A DNA stretch of 64,000 nt from Pseudomonas wuhanensis (GCF_030687395.1 NZ_CP117430.1:1612001-1676000), one strand, 5' to 3'; counted from the stretch's first letter, positions 47,078 through 56,699 are shown. Numbers and translations: made by a program. Notes: generated from the letters alone by a model not told the origin.

Positions 47078-47677
47078 ATGTCCCGCGTTCTGATCATCGA
47101 AAGCAGCGCCCGTCAGCAAGACTCGGTTTCCCGCCAGCTGACCCAGACCTTCATCAGCCAATGGAAAGCCGCACACCCGGCCGACCAGATCACCGTCCGT
47201 GACCTGGCCACCACCCCGGTGCCGCACCTGGACATCAACTTGCTGGGCGGCTGGATGAAACCTGCCGAACAACGCAACGACATCGAGCAGGCTTCGCTGG
47301 AGCGCTCCAACCTGCTGACCGACGAACTGCTGGCCGCCGACGTGCTGGTGATGGCGGCTCCCATGTACAACTTCGCCATTCCGAGCACCCTTAAAGCCTG
47401 GCTCGACCACGTGCTGCGTGCCGGCGTGACCTTCAAGTACACCGAAACCGGCCCGCAAGGTTTGCTCAGCGGCAAGCGTGCTTATGTGCTGACCGCTCGC
47501 GGCGGGATCTACGCCGGCAGCACCGCGGATCACCAGGAACCGTACCTGCGCCAGGTCATGGGCTTCATTGGCATCCACGACGTCACGTTCATTCACGCCG
47601 AAGGCATGAACCTGGGCGGTGACTTCCAGGAGAAAGGCTTGAACCAGGCCAACGCCAAGCTTTCCCAGGTCGCCTGA
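47078..47677 (+). CDS. azoR: FMN-dependent NADH-azoreductase
   Basis: The 199-residue flavodoxin-fold protein has an FMN phosphate-binding start SRVLIIESSARQQDSVSRQLT and VMAAPMYNFAIPSTLKAWLDHVLRAGVTFKYTETGPQGLL. LTARGGIYAG completes the AzoR pattern. It reduces azo dyes and quinones with NADH. GATGGAGG precedes the ATG. Confidence 0.93.
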   Translation: MSRVLIIESSARQQDSVSRQLTQTFISQWKAAHPADQITVRDLATTPVPHLDINLLGGWMKPAEQRNDIEQASLERSNLLTDELLAADVLVMAAPMYNFAIPSTLKAWLDHVLRAGVTFKYTETGPQGLLSGKRAYVLTARGGIYAGSTADHQEPYLRQVMGFIGIHDVTFIHAEGMNLGGDFQEKGLNQANAKLSQVA

Positions 47678-47784
47678 CACGTTAATCGCCAGATAATCGC
47701 TGGATGGTCTAGTGACCTGGCGCAACCCTTCAAGCCTGCGCGCGCATCGAACCTCCCTTTGCACTTGTTGCTCCTGAGTGCTCT

Positions 47785-47823
47785 AGCCCGATTGAACGCA
47801 TTAGCGAGATCGGGCTTTTTTTT
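47785..47823 (+). terminator. Rho-independent terminator after azoR
   Basis: Stem AGCCCGAT...ATCGGGCT with a 16-base loop, then eight T. Confidence 0.82.
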
Positions 47824-47857
47824 GCCTGGGATTTAGTGAATGAGCATACAAAACCCT

Positions 47858-47949
47858 GTGGGAGCGGGCTTGCCCGCGAAAGCGGTGTATCAGTCGACTT
47901 CAATGCTGCCTGACACACCGCCATCGCGGGCAAGCCCGCTCCCACAGGT
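47858..47949. repeat. REP pair
   Basis: Facing units TGTGGGAGCGGGCTTGCCCG and CGGGCAAGCCCGCTCCCACA. The rest of the 346-base gap between azoR and the exporter gene holds only the terminator and a short presumed promoter. Confidence 0.9.
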
Positions 47950-48023
47950 TTTTGTGTGTTGCTGACTGTTCGCGATGAAGGGCAAAACCCGCTATCGTCG
48001 CCGCCATTCGAAATGAGGCGACC

Positions 48024-48890
48024 ATGGGCTATCTACTTTTTGTCACGCTGATCCAGGCGTTTTCCTTCAGCTTGATCGGCGAATACCTGGCCGGTCATGT
48101 CGACAGCTACTTCGCAGTGCTGGTGCGGGTGTTGCTGGCGGGGTTGGTGTTCATTCCGCTGACGCGCTGGCGTCAGGTCGAACCGGCATTCATGCGCGGC
48201 ATGTTGTTGATTGGCGCGTTGCAGTTCGGCGTGACCTACGTCTGTTTGTATTTGAGCTTCCGGGTGCTGACGGTACCGGAGGTGTTGCTGTTCACCATCC
48301 TCACGCCGCTGCACGTGACCCTGATCGAAGACGCGCTGAACCGGCGCTTCAATCCCTGGGCCTTGATCGCGGCACTGGTGGCAGTGGCGGGCGCGGCAGT
48401 GATTCGCTTTGACCGGATCAACCCGGATTTCTTCATGGGTTTCCTGCTGCTGCAACTGGCCAACTTCACCTACGCTGCCGGGCAGGTGCTCTACAAACAT
48501 CTGGTGGCCCGCCATCCGAGTGATCTGCCGCATTACCGGCGTTTTGGGTACTTCTACCTCGGTGCATTAGCGGTGGCGTTGCCGGCATTTCTGCTGTTCG
48601 GCAAACAGAACTTCCTGCCCGAAGCGCCGCTGCAATGGGGCGTGCTGCTGTTCCTCGGCCTGGTCTCGACGGCATTGGGGTTGTACTGGTGGAACAAGGG
48701 CGCGTGCCTGGTGAACGGCGGGACGCTGGCGGTGATGAACAACCTGCATGTGCCGGTGGGGTTGCTGATCAATTTGCTGATCTGGAATCAGCATGAGGAA
48801 TTGGGGCGGTTGTTTTTTGGTGGCTCGGTAATTCTGATGGCGGTGTGGATTAGCCGGTTGGGTGTACGCAAACTTGTGGCTATCCACTGA
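48024..48890 (+). CDS. EamA/DMT-family transporter (YdcZ/RhaT-type exporter)
   Basis: The 288-residue inner-membrane protein has ten predicted helices in two EamA halves (about 1-135 and 145-285), e.g. LLIGALQFGVTYVCLYLSFRVLTVPEVLLFTILTPLHV. It is a drug/metabolite exporter with unknown substrate, of the carboxylate/amino-acid/amine group. A weak GAGG lies upstream of the ATG. Confidence 0.86.
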   Translation: MGYLLFVTLIQAFSFSLIGEYLAGHVDSYFAVLVRVLLAGLVFIPLTRWRQVEPAFMRGMLLIGALQFGVTYVCLYLSFRVLTVPEVLLFTILTPLHVTLIEDALNRRFNPWALIAALVAVAGAAVIRFDRINPDFFMGFLLLQLANFTYAAGQVLYKHLVARHPSDLPHYRRFGYFYLGALAVALPAFLLFGKQNFLPEAPLQWGVLLFLGLVSTALGLYWWNKGACLVNGGTLAVMNNLHVPVGLLINLLIWNQHEELGRLFFGGSVILMAVWISRLGVRKLVAIH

Positions 48891-48893
48891 ACC

Positions 48894-48925
48894 CTGTGGG
48901 AGCGGGCTTGCCCGCGAAAGCATTG
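48894..48925. repeat. Single REP unit
   Basis: CCTGTGGGAGCGGGCTTGCC CGCGAAAGC without a facing partner; the pair appears to have lost one arm. Nothing else stands out up to the mscS gene at 49147. Confidence 0.75.
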
Positions 48926-49146
48926 TGTCAGGCAATATTAGTATCGACTGACTGAACTGGCCTAATAACTCCGGACGCCACTTAAAGTTACACGCCGCCA
49001 GTCTCTCCATCGCTACCGGTGAGCAATAGTTGTTGTCGCTATGCGGCTTGGTGTTGTACCGCGATACGTACGCAGCCCATTGACTGGCGGGGCATACAGG
49101 CTGTGCTAGTGTTCCGGAACCAATTCTTCACCTTTGGGCCCCAGCC

Positions 49147-49995
49147 ATGGACGAGACTATCGTTAACGTTACCACTGCGAAGTTCAACGCGTTAATCGCG
49201 TTGGTGCAACAGTATGGTGCAGCTTTCGCGGTGAAGATCCTCTCCGCCATCGCCTTCTGGATCGTCGGACGCTGGCTGATAGGCTTTGCTGTCGGCATGG
49301 TGCAGCGGGCCTTGGGCAAACAGAAGGTCGACCCGACCGTACTGCGCTATGTTGGCTCAGCCATTACCGTGACGCTGAACATCATTCTGGTGATCGGTAT
49401 CCTCGGCTACCTGGGAATGCAGACGACCACCTTCGCTGCGCTGCTCGCTGCGGTCGGTCTTGCGATCGGTCTGGCCTGGTCGGGGTTGCTGGCCAATCTG
49501 GCGGCGGGCGCGTTTATTATTGTCTTGCGCCCATTTAAGGTCGGCGACTTCATCTGCGCGGGTGGGGTGACGGGTACGGTCACCGAGATCGGTCTGTTCG
49601 CCACCGCTATCAACACTCCGGATAATGTGCTGACTCTGGTCGGTAATAACAAAATTTTCAGCGACAACATCCAGAACTTCACCCACAACCCGTTCCGCCG
49701 TGTCGAACTCAAAGCACAGCTATCGGGCGCGGCCGACTGGAAAGCGGCGGCGGCCTTGCTGAAACAACACATTGCCACGATCCCCAATGTGCTTGCCGAG
49801 CCGGCAGTGGAGGTGGAGATTTTAGAGTTCAATCTGGTTGGTCCGGTGTTGGCGGTGCGTCCTTACTGCCACAACGAGCACTATTGGCAGGTTTATTTCG
49901 ACACCAACCGCATCATCAAAGATTCACTCGGTGAAGCCGGTTTCCCGGCTCCGATGCCGGCGCAGACGGTAATCATCCAACAGCATGCCGGGTGA
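49147..49995 (+). CDS. mscS: Small-conductance mechanosensitive channel MscS
   Basis: The 282-residue, three-helix channel has the pore helix GLAIGLAWSGLLANLAAGAFIIVLRPFKVGDFI, rich in Gly/Ala as in E. coli MscS, and a cytoplasmic beta/alpha-beta vestibule domain (HNPFRRVELKAQL). The length matches E. coli MscS (286). It protects against osmotic downshock as a heptamer in the inner membrane. Confidence 0.92.
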   Translation: MDETIVNVTTAKFNALIALVQQYGAAFAVKILSAIAFWIVGRWLIGFAVGMVQRALGKQKVDPTVLRYVGSAITVTLNIILVIGILGYLGMQTTTFAALLAAVGLAIGLAWSGLLANLAAGAFIIVLRPFKVGDFICAGGVTGTVTEIGLFATAINTPDNVLTLVGNNKIFSDNIQNFTHNPFRRVELKAQLSGAADWKAAAALLKQHIATIPNVLAEPAVEVEILEFNLVGPVLAVRPYCHNEHYWQVYFDTNRIIKDSLGEAGFPAPMPAQTVIIQQHAG

Positions 49996-50149
49996 GCCGA
50001 GGTGCTGCGACAGCGTTCAATATTTCCCGTTCCCAGCATGTCGACCGTGGGTGGAACCTCCATAACGGCCTCCTCACTGAAAGCGTTTAAGTTCGCACCT
50101 TGATTTTTGCGTCACCTCTGTGAGGCAGGGAGGCCAGTGTTTTTGGGTG

Positions 50150-51448
50150 TTACATGATGTGTTTTTCGGGCTCGGGAACGTGGCTTGCGCCCAACGCAGC
50201 TGGAAGCAACCCGGACCGCAAATCACCACCACTCGGCTGCTGATAAAGGCTCAAGCCAAACTCCGGCAGCACCGCCAGCAGGTAATCGAAAATATCCCCC
50301 TGAATCCGCTCGTAATCGGCCCACACGGTGGTACGGGTGAAGCAGTAGATCTCCAGCGGGATGCCTTGAGCGGTGGTCTGCATCTGGCGAACCATGCAGG
50401 TCATGTTCGGCTGAATCTCCGGGTGACTCTTCAGATACGCCAGCGCATAGGCGCGGAAGGTGCCGATGTTGGTCATCCGTCGACGGTTGGCCGCCATCGC
50501 CGCGACGTTGCCCTGGGCTTCGTTCCAGGCCTTGAGCTCGGCTGTCTTGCGGCTCATGTAGTCGGTCAGCAGATGCACCTGGGACAGCTTCAGCTCTTCG
50601 TCATCGCGAATAAACCGCACGCCGCTGGCGTCGATGAACAGGCTGCGCTTGATCCGGCGCCCACCGGACTGCTGCATGCCGCGCCAGTTTTTGAACGACT
50701 CGGACATCAGGCGCCAGGTTGGGATCGACACAATCGTCTTGTCGAAATTCTGCACTTTGACCGTGTGCAAGGTGATGTCCACCACGTCACCGTCGGCACC
50801 GACTTGCGGCATCTCGATCCAGTCGCCGACCCGCAGCATGTCGTTGCTGGTCAGTTGCACACTGGCGACGAACGACAGCAGGGTGTCTTTGTAGACCAAC
50901 AGAATCACCGCCGACATGGCGCCCAGACCCGACAGCAGCAACAGCGGCGAACGGTCGATCAACGTGGCGACGATGATGATCGCGCCAAACACGAACAGCA
51001 CCATTTTCGCCAGTTGCACGTAGCCTTTGATCGAGCGGGTGCGGGCGTGTTCGGTGCGGGCATAGATGTCCAGCAGGGCATTGAGCAATGCGCTGACGGC
51101 CAGTACCAGGAACAGAATGGTGAACGCCAGCGCCACGTTGCCGAGGAAGTTCAGGCTGGTCTTGCCCAACTCCGGCACCAGGTGCAGGCCGAACTGGATC
51201 ACCAGCGATGGCGTCATTTGCGCCAGGCGATGAAACACTTTGTTGTGGCGAAAATCGTTGATCCAGTGCAGCGACGGCTGACGACCAAGCATTTTGGTCG
51301 CGTGAAGAATGAGGTAGCGCGCCACTCGTCCGAGCACCAGCGCCACCACCAGCAGCAACATCAGCGCGAGCGTGGAATGCAGGAGCGGGTGCTGTTCGAG
51401 AGCACCCCAGAGGTCTTGGGCATTGAGCCAGAGCTGTTTGATATCCAT
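50150..51448 (-). CDS. Mechanosensitive channel, YbdG/MscM-like
   Basis: The 432-residue MscS-superfamily protein has about five helices in residues 20-170. The MscS core (SPLLLLSGLGAMSAVILLVYKDTLLSFVASVQLTSNDMLRVGDWIEM) is followed by the beta domain GDVVDITLHTVKVQNFD and a long cytoplasmic region. The insert and length resemble YbdG. ATG 51448 is chosen over longer frames. It is divergent from the helicase gene. Confidence 0.87.
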   Translation of the reverse strand: MDIKQLWLNAQDLWGALEQHPLLHSTLALMLLLVVALVLGRVARYLILHATKMLGRQPSLHWINDFRHNKVFHRLAQMTPSLVIQFGLHLVPELGKTSLNFLGNVALAFTILFLVLAVSALLNALLDIYARTEHARTRSIKGYVQLAKMVLFVFGAIIIVATLIDRSPLLLLSGLGAMSAVILLVYKDTLLSFVASVQLTSNDMLRVGDWIEMPQVGADGDVVDITLHTVKVQNFDKTIVSIPTWRLMSESFKNWRGMQQSGGRRIKRSLFIDASGVRFIRDDEELKLSQVHLLTDYMSRKTAELKAWNEAQGNVAAMAANRRRMTNIGTFRAYALAYLKSHPEIQPNMTCMVRQMQTTAQGIPLEIYCFTRTTVWADYERIQGDIFDYLLAVLPEFGLSLYQQPSGGDLRSGLLPAALGASHVPEPEKHIM

Positions 51449-51641
51449 GGGTGAAAACGGTTCTTCTGTAGGACGCGACGGGGCGATTAGAGCATTTAAG
51501 ACGTTACGGATGACGTTTTGAGACAAAACAGGCAACAAAAAAAACACTGTTTGCAGCCGTTTGTATAAAGAAACTCGGCCTTCGCGCTCGAAACCGTTAC
51601 CCTATGCAGCTGTTTTTTTGTATTTCTTCGAGGTAGCACCC

Positions 51642-52988
51642 GTGTTTTCCCAATTCGCCCTGCACGAACGCCTGCTCAAAGCCGTGGCCGAGCTTAAATT
51701 TGTCGAGCCAACGCCTGTGCAAGCAGCGGCTATTCCGCTGGCGCTGCAAGGGCGTGACCTGCGGGTGACAGCGCAAACCGGCAGCGGCAAAACCGCTGCA
51801 TTCGTTTTGCCGATCCTCCACCGCTTGATCGGCCCGGCCAAAGTCCGCGTCAGCATCAAGACCCTGATCCTGCTGCCAACCCGCGAGCTGGCCCAGCAGA
51901 CCATCAAGGAAGTCGAGCGCTTCGCTCAGTTCACCTTCATCAAGTCCGGCCTGATCACCGGCGGTGAAGACTTCAAGGTCCAGGCCGCCATGCTGCGCAA
52001 AGTGCCGGACATCCTGATCGGTACGCCGGGTCGGATGATCGAGCAACTGAACGCCGGCAACCTCGACCTCAAAGAAGTCGAAGTGCTGGTGCTCGACGAA
52101 GCCGACCGCATGCTCGACATGGGCTTTGCCGAAGACGTACAGCGTCTGGTGGAAGAGTGCACCAACCGTCAGCAGACCATGCTGTTCTCCGCCACCACCG
52201 GCGGTTCGGGCCTGCGCGAGATGGTCGCCAAAGTCCTGAACAACCCTGAGCACTTGCAGCTGAACAACGTCAGCGATCTGAACGCCACCACTCGTCAGCA
52301 GATCATCACCGCCGACCACAATCAGCACAAAGAACAGATCGTGAACTGGCTGCTGGCCAACGAGACCTATCAGAAGGCCATCGTGTTCACCAACACCCGG
52401 GCCATGGCCGACCGTATCTACGGCCGCCTGGTGGCGCAGGAATACAAAGCATTCGTGCTGCACGGCGAGAAGGACCAGAAAGACCGCAAACTGGCCATCG
52501 ACCGTCTGAAGCAGGGCGGCGTGAAAATCCTCGTGGCCACCGACGTCGCGGCCCGTGGCCTGGACGTGGAAGGCCTGGACCTGGTGATCAACTTCGACAT
52601 GCCGCGCAGCGGCGACGAATACGTTCACCGCATCGGTCGTACCGGTCGCGCCGGCAACGATGGTCTGGCCATCTCGCTGATCTGCCATGGCGACTGGAAC
52701 CTGATGTCGAGCATCGAGCGCTACCTCAAGCAGAGCTTCGAGCGCCGCACCATCAAGGAAGTCAAAGGCACCTACGGCGGACCGAAAAAGGTCAAGGCCT
52801 CAGGCAAAGCCGTTGGCGTGAAGAAGAAAAAAGTCGACGCCAAGGGCGACAAGAAGAAAACCGGCGCCAAGGCCCCGACCAAGCGCAAGATCGCCAACCG
52901 CCCGAAGACCGACGCCCTGTCGCTGGTCAGCAAGGACGGCATGGCCCCGCTCAAGCGCCGCAAGCCGGAAGCGCCGGCTGCTGAATAA
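51642..52988 (+). CDS. DEAD-box ATP-dependent RNA helicase
   Basis: The 448-residue helicase has Q motif FVEPTPVQAAAIPLAL, motif I AQTGSGKT (44-51), Ia PTRELAQQ, II VLDEADRMLD, III SATTGG and VI HRIGRTGRAG. The last 70 residues are lysine-rich (KKKVDAKGDKKKTGAK...), typical of RNA-binding tails. Motif III SAT is intact. The start is GTG at 51642 behind CGAGGTAG; the longer frame runs through the promoter. It is an RNA-unwinding enzyme of the SrmB/RhlE group, possibly in ribosome assembly or cold growth. Confidence 0.92.
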   Translation: MFSQFALHERLLKAVAELKFVEPTPVQAAAIPLALQGRDLRVTAQTGSGKTAAFVLPILHRLIGPAKVRVSIKTLILLPTRELAQQTIKEVERFAQFTFIKSGLITGGEDFKVQAAMLRKVPDILIGTPGRMIEQLNAGNLDLKEVEVLVLDEADRMLDMGFAEDVQRLVEECTNRQQTMLFSATTGGSGLREMVAKVLNNPEHLQLNNVSDLNATTRQQIITADHNQHKEQIVNWLLANETYQKAIVFTNTRAMADRIYGRLVAQEYKAFVLHGEKDQKDRKLAIDRLKQGGVKILVATDVAARGLDVEGLDLVINFDMPRSGDEYVHRIGRTGRAGNDGLAISLICHGDWNLMSSIERYLKQSFERRTIKEVKGTYGGPKKVKASGKAVGVKKKKVDAKGDKKKTGAKAPTKRKIANRPKTDALSLVSKDGMAPLKRRKPEAPAAE

Positions 52989-53007
52989 GGCGCGGTAGCG
53001 ATCCCAT

Positions 53008-53037
53008 AAAAAACCCGGACAGTGTCCGGGTTTTTTT
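53008..53037 (+). terminator. Rho-independent terminator after the helicase gene
   Basis: AAAACCCGGACA/TGTCCGGGTTTT-like stem with a T-run, between convergent genes. Confidence 0.92.
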
Positions 53038-53120
53038 CGTCTAAAAATCGCAGCAGCTCTTACAGCTGCACGCTCAAACCGGTGTAGCTGCCGAAGGCTG
53101 TGATCTTTTGATCTTGCCCT

Positions 53121-53204
53121 TTAACTCTCGGCTTTGTTCTCCGCCGACTGCAACTCCTTGAGACGCTGATCGATCAGCTGGCACTTGTCCGGCAGATCCT
53201 TACT
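53121..53204 (-). pseudogene. 3' fragment of a transposon-split periplasmic-protein gene
   Basis: Reading minus from 53204, the codons give SKDLPDKCQLIDQRLKELQ SAENKAES and a stop at 53121-53123. The 5' part of the same frame lies at 57968-58165 and ends in DLETASK. Removing the transposon and one copy of the 6-bp duplication restores a continuous 91-residue frame. This fragment has no start of its own. Confidence 0.88.
53199..53204. repeat. Target-site duplication, left copy
   Basis: CTTACT directly precedes the TGTAG end of the transposon. The same six bases follow the CTACA end at 57968-57973. Confidence 0.85.
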
Positions 53205-53405
53205 TGTAGTTGCTTGCAATCGAAAACGGCCATGCTTGCAATCAGCGCTATTTCAGGCTCGGATTAATTGCGACTGAAACAGTCCCCATGCTCGCATTAA
53301 CTGCAACTGAGCTTGCATTCAGCGGCACGTGCTTGCATTCCATTTCCGCGTGCTCACATTATTTGCGACTGATCGGTCGTCCATCAAACGCTGGTTTGTT
53401 GGACG
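53205..53405. repeat. Left terminal region with repeated transposase-binding-like motifs
   Basis: About 200 bases that reappear, inverted and nearly unchanged, at about 57767-57967. Inside are several copies of a TGCTTGCAATC/TGCTCGCATTAA/GTGCTTGCATTC motif and of ATTAATTGCGACTGA, spaced about 20-30 bases. This is the array arrangement expected for multiple transposase contacts. Confidence 0.8.
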
Positions 53406-53463
53406 CTAAGCTGTGATGGGGCCTTTGCTTCGAAATCCGCACTGACTGTGTCCAGTAACTGTT

Positions 53464-53511
53464 TCCAGATTTCAATATCCAGCTAAGCTGATTATCTATT
53501 GAATATCTGGA
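53464..53511. promoter_or_regulatory. Candidate resolution (res) site
   Basis: The dyad TCCAGATTTCAA (53464-53475) and TTGAATATCTGGA (53499-53511) lies immediately upstream of the resolvase gene, the usual place for a res site that also serves as its operator. Confidence 0.5.
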
Positions 53512-53518
53512 CGAAATC

Positions 53519-54094
53519 ATGCTGATTGGATATGCCCGAGTCTCAACCGATGACCAACTCCTAGATCTGCAACGCGATGCGTTGCACAAAGCAGGCTGCG
53601 AGCGTGTGTTCGAAGACATCGGCAGCGGCGCCAAGGCCGAACGGGTTGGCCTGACTGCTTTGCTGACCACGCTGCGCCGGGGCGACACCGTGGTGATTTG
53701 GCGTCTGGATCGTCTTGGGCGCTCGCTGAAGGATCTGATTCGACTGGTCGAGCAACTGGACGCTGCAGACGTTGGTTTGCGCAGCTTGCAGGAAAGCATC
53801 GACACGGTCTCGATTGGTGGACGCTTAGTGTTTCATCTGTTTGGTGCTCTGGCCGAATTCGAGCGCAATTTGATTCGTGAGCGCACCCAAGCAGGGCTAT
53901 CAGCAGCACGTGCACGCGGACGCAAGGGGGGACGCAAGAAACGGCTCGATCCGGCCAAGCAAGAACTGGCCCTAAGTCTTTACCACGAACGAAAACACAC
54001 CGTGGCAGAAATCTGCCGCTTGATGGGCATCGGTCGCTCAACGCTCTACAACTATCTGACCGAGGCTGAACGCAATGCCCAGCGGGCGGCATAG
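53519..54094 (+). CDS. Serine recombinase (resolvase) of the transposon
   Basis: The 191-residue resolvase/invertase-family protein has catalytic Ser9 in IGYARVSTDDQ, the conserved VIWRLDRLGRSLKDLI and FHLFGALAEFERNLIRERT. A C-terminal helix-turn-helix (VAEICRLMGIGRSTLYNYL) completes it. It would resolve cointegrates at the res-like site just upstream. It overlaps the transposase gene by 20 bases. Confidence 0.93.
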   Translation: MLIGYARVSTDDQLLDLQRDALHKAGCERVFEDIGSGAKAERVGLTALLTTLRRGDTVVIWRLDRLGRSLKDLIRLVEQLDAADVGLRSLQESIDTVSIGGRLVFHLFGALAEFERNLIRERTQAGLSAARARGRKGGRKKRLDPAKQELALSLYHERKHTVAEICRLMGIGRSTLYNYLTEAERNAQRAA

Positions 54095-55736
54095 TGCCAT
54101 CCCTGACGATTCGCTGACGCAGTTGCGGCAGCGACTTGACCGTTTGCCGAAAAAAAGTCCGGAGCGGACTACCCAGGTGGCCGCGATAGCGCAGTTGTAT
54201 GGTGTGTCTCCCAGCACCGTGTACCGGGCGCTGAGCCTCATCCATAAACCCCATGCAGCCCACCGGGCCGATCACGGCAAGCCCCGTGTGTTGCAGAAGG
54301 CCGAGCTTGAGCGCTACTGCGAGCTGATTGCGGCACTGAAGTTACGCACGACGAACAAGCAGGGGCGACATGTATCAACCCGTCGCGCCATTGAGTTGTT
54401 GGAAGACTACGGGGTAGAAACCGAGCAGGGACTGGTCAAAGTACCCAATGGCGTGCTGAGACGTCCGACCATCGACCACTACTTATCCTTGTGGGGACTA
54501 GATCAAACTCGCCTGTCGCGACAGCCACCGGCCACCCGTTTTCAAGCGGAAAACAGCAACGACTGTTGGCAGTTTGACCTGTCACCCTCGGACCTGAAGC
54601 ACATCGACAAACCGGACTGGATCGATCCAAGCAGGGGCATGCCGACGCTGATGCTGTTCAGTGTGGTGGACGACCGCAGTGGCTTGGCTTATCAGGAATA
54701 CCGCTGTGTATACGGTGAGGACGCGGAGTCTGCGCTGCGCTTCTTGTTCAATGCAATGGCGCCGAAGGCTGACCCGAGCTTTCCATTTCAAGGCCGTCCA
54801 AAGATGATCTACCTGGACAACGGCCCGGTCGCCAAGCGCCGAGTCTTCCAGAACGTCATGCAGGCGCTGGGCATTGAATGGCAAACACACATCCCCGCTG
54901 GCAAGGATGGAACACGCACCACCGCGCGCTCAAAGGGCAAGGTTGAGCGCCCGTTCCGCACGGTAAAAGAAGCCCACGAGACGCTGTATCACTTCCACAA
55001 GCCAGAAACCGAAGCGCAGGCCAACGAATGGCTGATGCGTTACCTGGTGCGCACCTACAACGTGCAGCCCCATCGTAGCGAGCCGCATTCGCGGATTGAG
55101 GACTGGCAGTCCAATCTACCCGATGAAGGCATTCGTGAAATGTGTACCTGGGAGCAATTCTGCCGCTTTGCCCGTGAGCCTGAACGGCGCAAGGTGGGTG
55201 GTGATGCACGGGTCACGGTTGATGGCACCGCTTTTGAGGTGGGGCCAGACATGGCAGGAGAGTTTGTGGTGTTGCTGTGGGGGCTGTTCGATAACGAACT
55301 CTATGCCGAATTCGGCGGTGAGCGATTCGGGCCTTACTATCCCGTGTCCGGACCGATTCCGCTGCATCGGTACCGAGCGTTCAAGCGTGGCAAAGTCGAT
55401 GAACGATCCGACCGCATCCGTTCACTGGCCGATCAGTTGGGGTTGCCCATCGCTGCGCTGGCCGGTAACGATGTGCGGCTGACGCCTTCTGCTGTTTCGG
55501 TGGAACTGCCACGTCTCCCTTTCAATGCCGACGCGCACGAGTATCACTTTCCCAGCGCTATTACCGCCAAGCTTGCCATTGCCGATGAACTCGCGCAGCC
55601 CTTATCCAAACTCTCGACCGAGGATCAAGCTTTCATCCACCTGGTGCTGAATGAAACGCTGACACGCCGTGTTGTCCTGGAGCGCATCAGGGTCTATTTC
55701 CGCCATAAAAAAGCAGGAGACGAACATGCGGGTTGA
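54075..55736 (+). CDS. DDE (rve-type) transposase of the transposon
   Basis: The 553-residue protein has an N-terminal helix-turn-helix (QVAAIAQLYGVSPSTVYRAL). The RNase-H-like integrase core carries Asp168 (NDCWQFDLSPSDL), Asp248 (IYLDNGPVAK) and Glu291 (KGKVERPFRTVKE), a credible DDE triad. A C-terminal Mu-type beta domain follows (RVTVDGTAFEVGPDMAG). Such transposases work with the AAA ATPase encoded next. Start and end overlap both neighbours, so the three genes form one translational unit. It appears intact. Confidence 0.9.
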   Translation: MPSGRHSAIPDDSLTQLRQRLDRLPKKSPERTTQVAAIAQLYGVSPSTVYRALSLIHKPHAAHRADHGKPRVLQKAELERYCELIAALKLRTTNKQGRHVSTRRAIELLEDYGVETEQGLVKVPNGVLRRPTIDHYLSLWGLDQTRLSRQPPATRFQAENSNDCWQFDLSPSDLKHIDKPDWIDPSRGMPTLMLFSVVDDRSGLAYQEYRCVYGEDAESALRFLFNAMAPKADPSFPFQGRPKMIYLDNGPVAKRRVFQNVMQALGIEWQTHIPAGKDGTRTTARSKGKVERPFRTVKEAHETLYHFHKPETEAQANEWLMRYLVRTYNVQPHRSEPHSRIEDWQSNLPDEGIREMCTWEQFCRFAREPERRKVGGDARVTVDGTAFEVGPDMAGEFVVLLWGLFDNELYAEFGGERFGPYYPVSGPIPLHRYRAFKRGKVDERSDRIRSLADQLGLPIAALAGNDVRLTPSAVSVELPRLPFNADAHEYHFPSAITAKLAIADELAQPLSKLSTEDQAFIHLVLNETLTRRVVLERIRVYFRHKKAGDEHAG

Positions 55737-56697
55737 AGTGATGCAGCACTATGGGTTGACGTTACCGCTGAGCCAAGCCGGTTATTTTGAGACCGCGCAC
55801 CATCAGCAACTGATCAAAGACATCAAGGGCGCGATCTTCGAAGGACGTTTGATTGCACTGTGTGGAGTCATCGGCAGTGGTAAAACCGTGATGCTACGTC
55901 GCCTTCAACAGGTGATGGAGGCGGAAAAGAAAATCACCGTCTCCAAGTCCTTCGCCATCGAGAAGCACAGCATCAAGCTGGCCACCTTCATCGCTGCGCT
56001 TTACTACGATTTGTCCACCGAAAAACAGGTACGCATCCCCACGCAGGGTGAAAAGCGTGAACGTGACTTGCGCGAGCTGGTGAGGAAGAACAAGCGCCCG
56101 GTGGCCCTGTTCGTGGATGAAGCCCATGACCTCAATGGTCACACTCTGACCGGGCTTAAGCGCTTGATGGAATTGGTCGAAGACGGCGACGGGCGACTGT
56201 CAGTGGTGCTGGCCGGGCATCCCAAACTGCGCAATGACCTGCGTCGTCCGACGATGGAGGAAATCGGTTATCGCACTGACATTTTCTCGCTCGACGGCAT
56301 CACTGGTAGTCAGCGCGAATACATTCACTGGCTGCTGGAAACCTGCACAGCGGGGAAAGTCGATATTCAATCGATCATAACCGAGGAGGCGATTGATCTG
56401 TTGGCCACCAAGTTGCGCACGCCTTTGCAAATTCAATTGCATCTGAGCCTGTCCCTGGAGGCCGGTTACCTGACGGGCGAGAAACCTGTCTCGGCGGAAC
56501 TGGTTGAGTCGGTGCTGTCGCGTCAACTGGATGACCTGGAACCTACACTGACGCGCCATGGGTACCGCATCAAGGATCTGGTGGAGCAATTCGACGCCAG
56601 GCCCAGCGAGATCAAAGCGCTGTTCAACAACATGCTCGAGCCCGCGCGAGCTGGTGAGTTGCGCGACAAAATGCTGGCTGCGGGGTTGCCAATTTAA
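55726..56697 (+). CDS. AAA ATPase, TniB/ExeA-like transposition partner
   Basis: The 323-residue ATPase has Walker A CGVIGSGKTVML (Gly47-Thr54), Walker B VALFVDEAHDL (Asp131-Glu132) and sensor-like VVLAGHPKLRNDL. It resembles TniB/TnsC/MuB-type target-selection ATPases. ATG 55726 is chosen for the CAGGAG site and overlaps the transposase by 11 bases. All key residues are present. Confidence 0.9.
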   Translation: MRVEVMQHYGLTLPLSQAGYFETAHHQQLIKDIKGAIFEGRLIALCGVIGSGKTVMLRRLQQVMEAEKKITVSKSFAIEKHSIKLATFIAALYYDLSTEKQVRIPTQGEKRERDLRELVRKNKRPVALFVDEAHDLNGHTLTGLKRLMELVEDGDGRLSVVLAGHPKLRNDLRRPTMEEIGYRTDIFSLDGITGSQREYIHWLLETCTAGKVDIQSIITEEAIDLLATKLRTPLQIQLHLSLSLEAGYLTGEKPVSAELVESVLSRQLDDLEPTLTRHGYRIKDLVEQFDARPSEIKALFNNMLEPARAGELRDKMLAAGLPI

Positions 56698-56699
56698 GT

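Noticed and set aside
49108..49137. GGAACC near mscS as a Hrp box
   Set aside because: The downstream block reads CCCCAGC, not CCACNNA.
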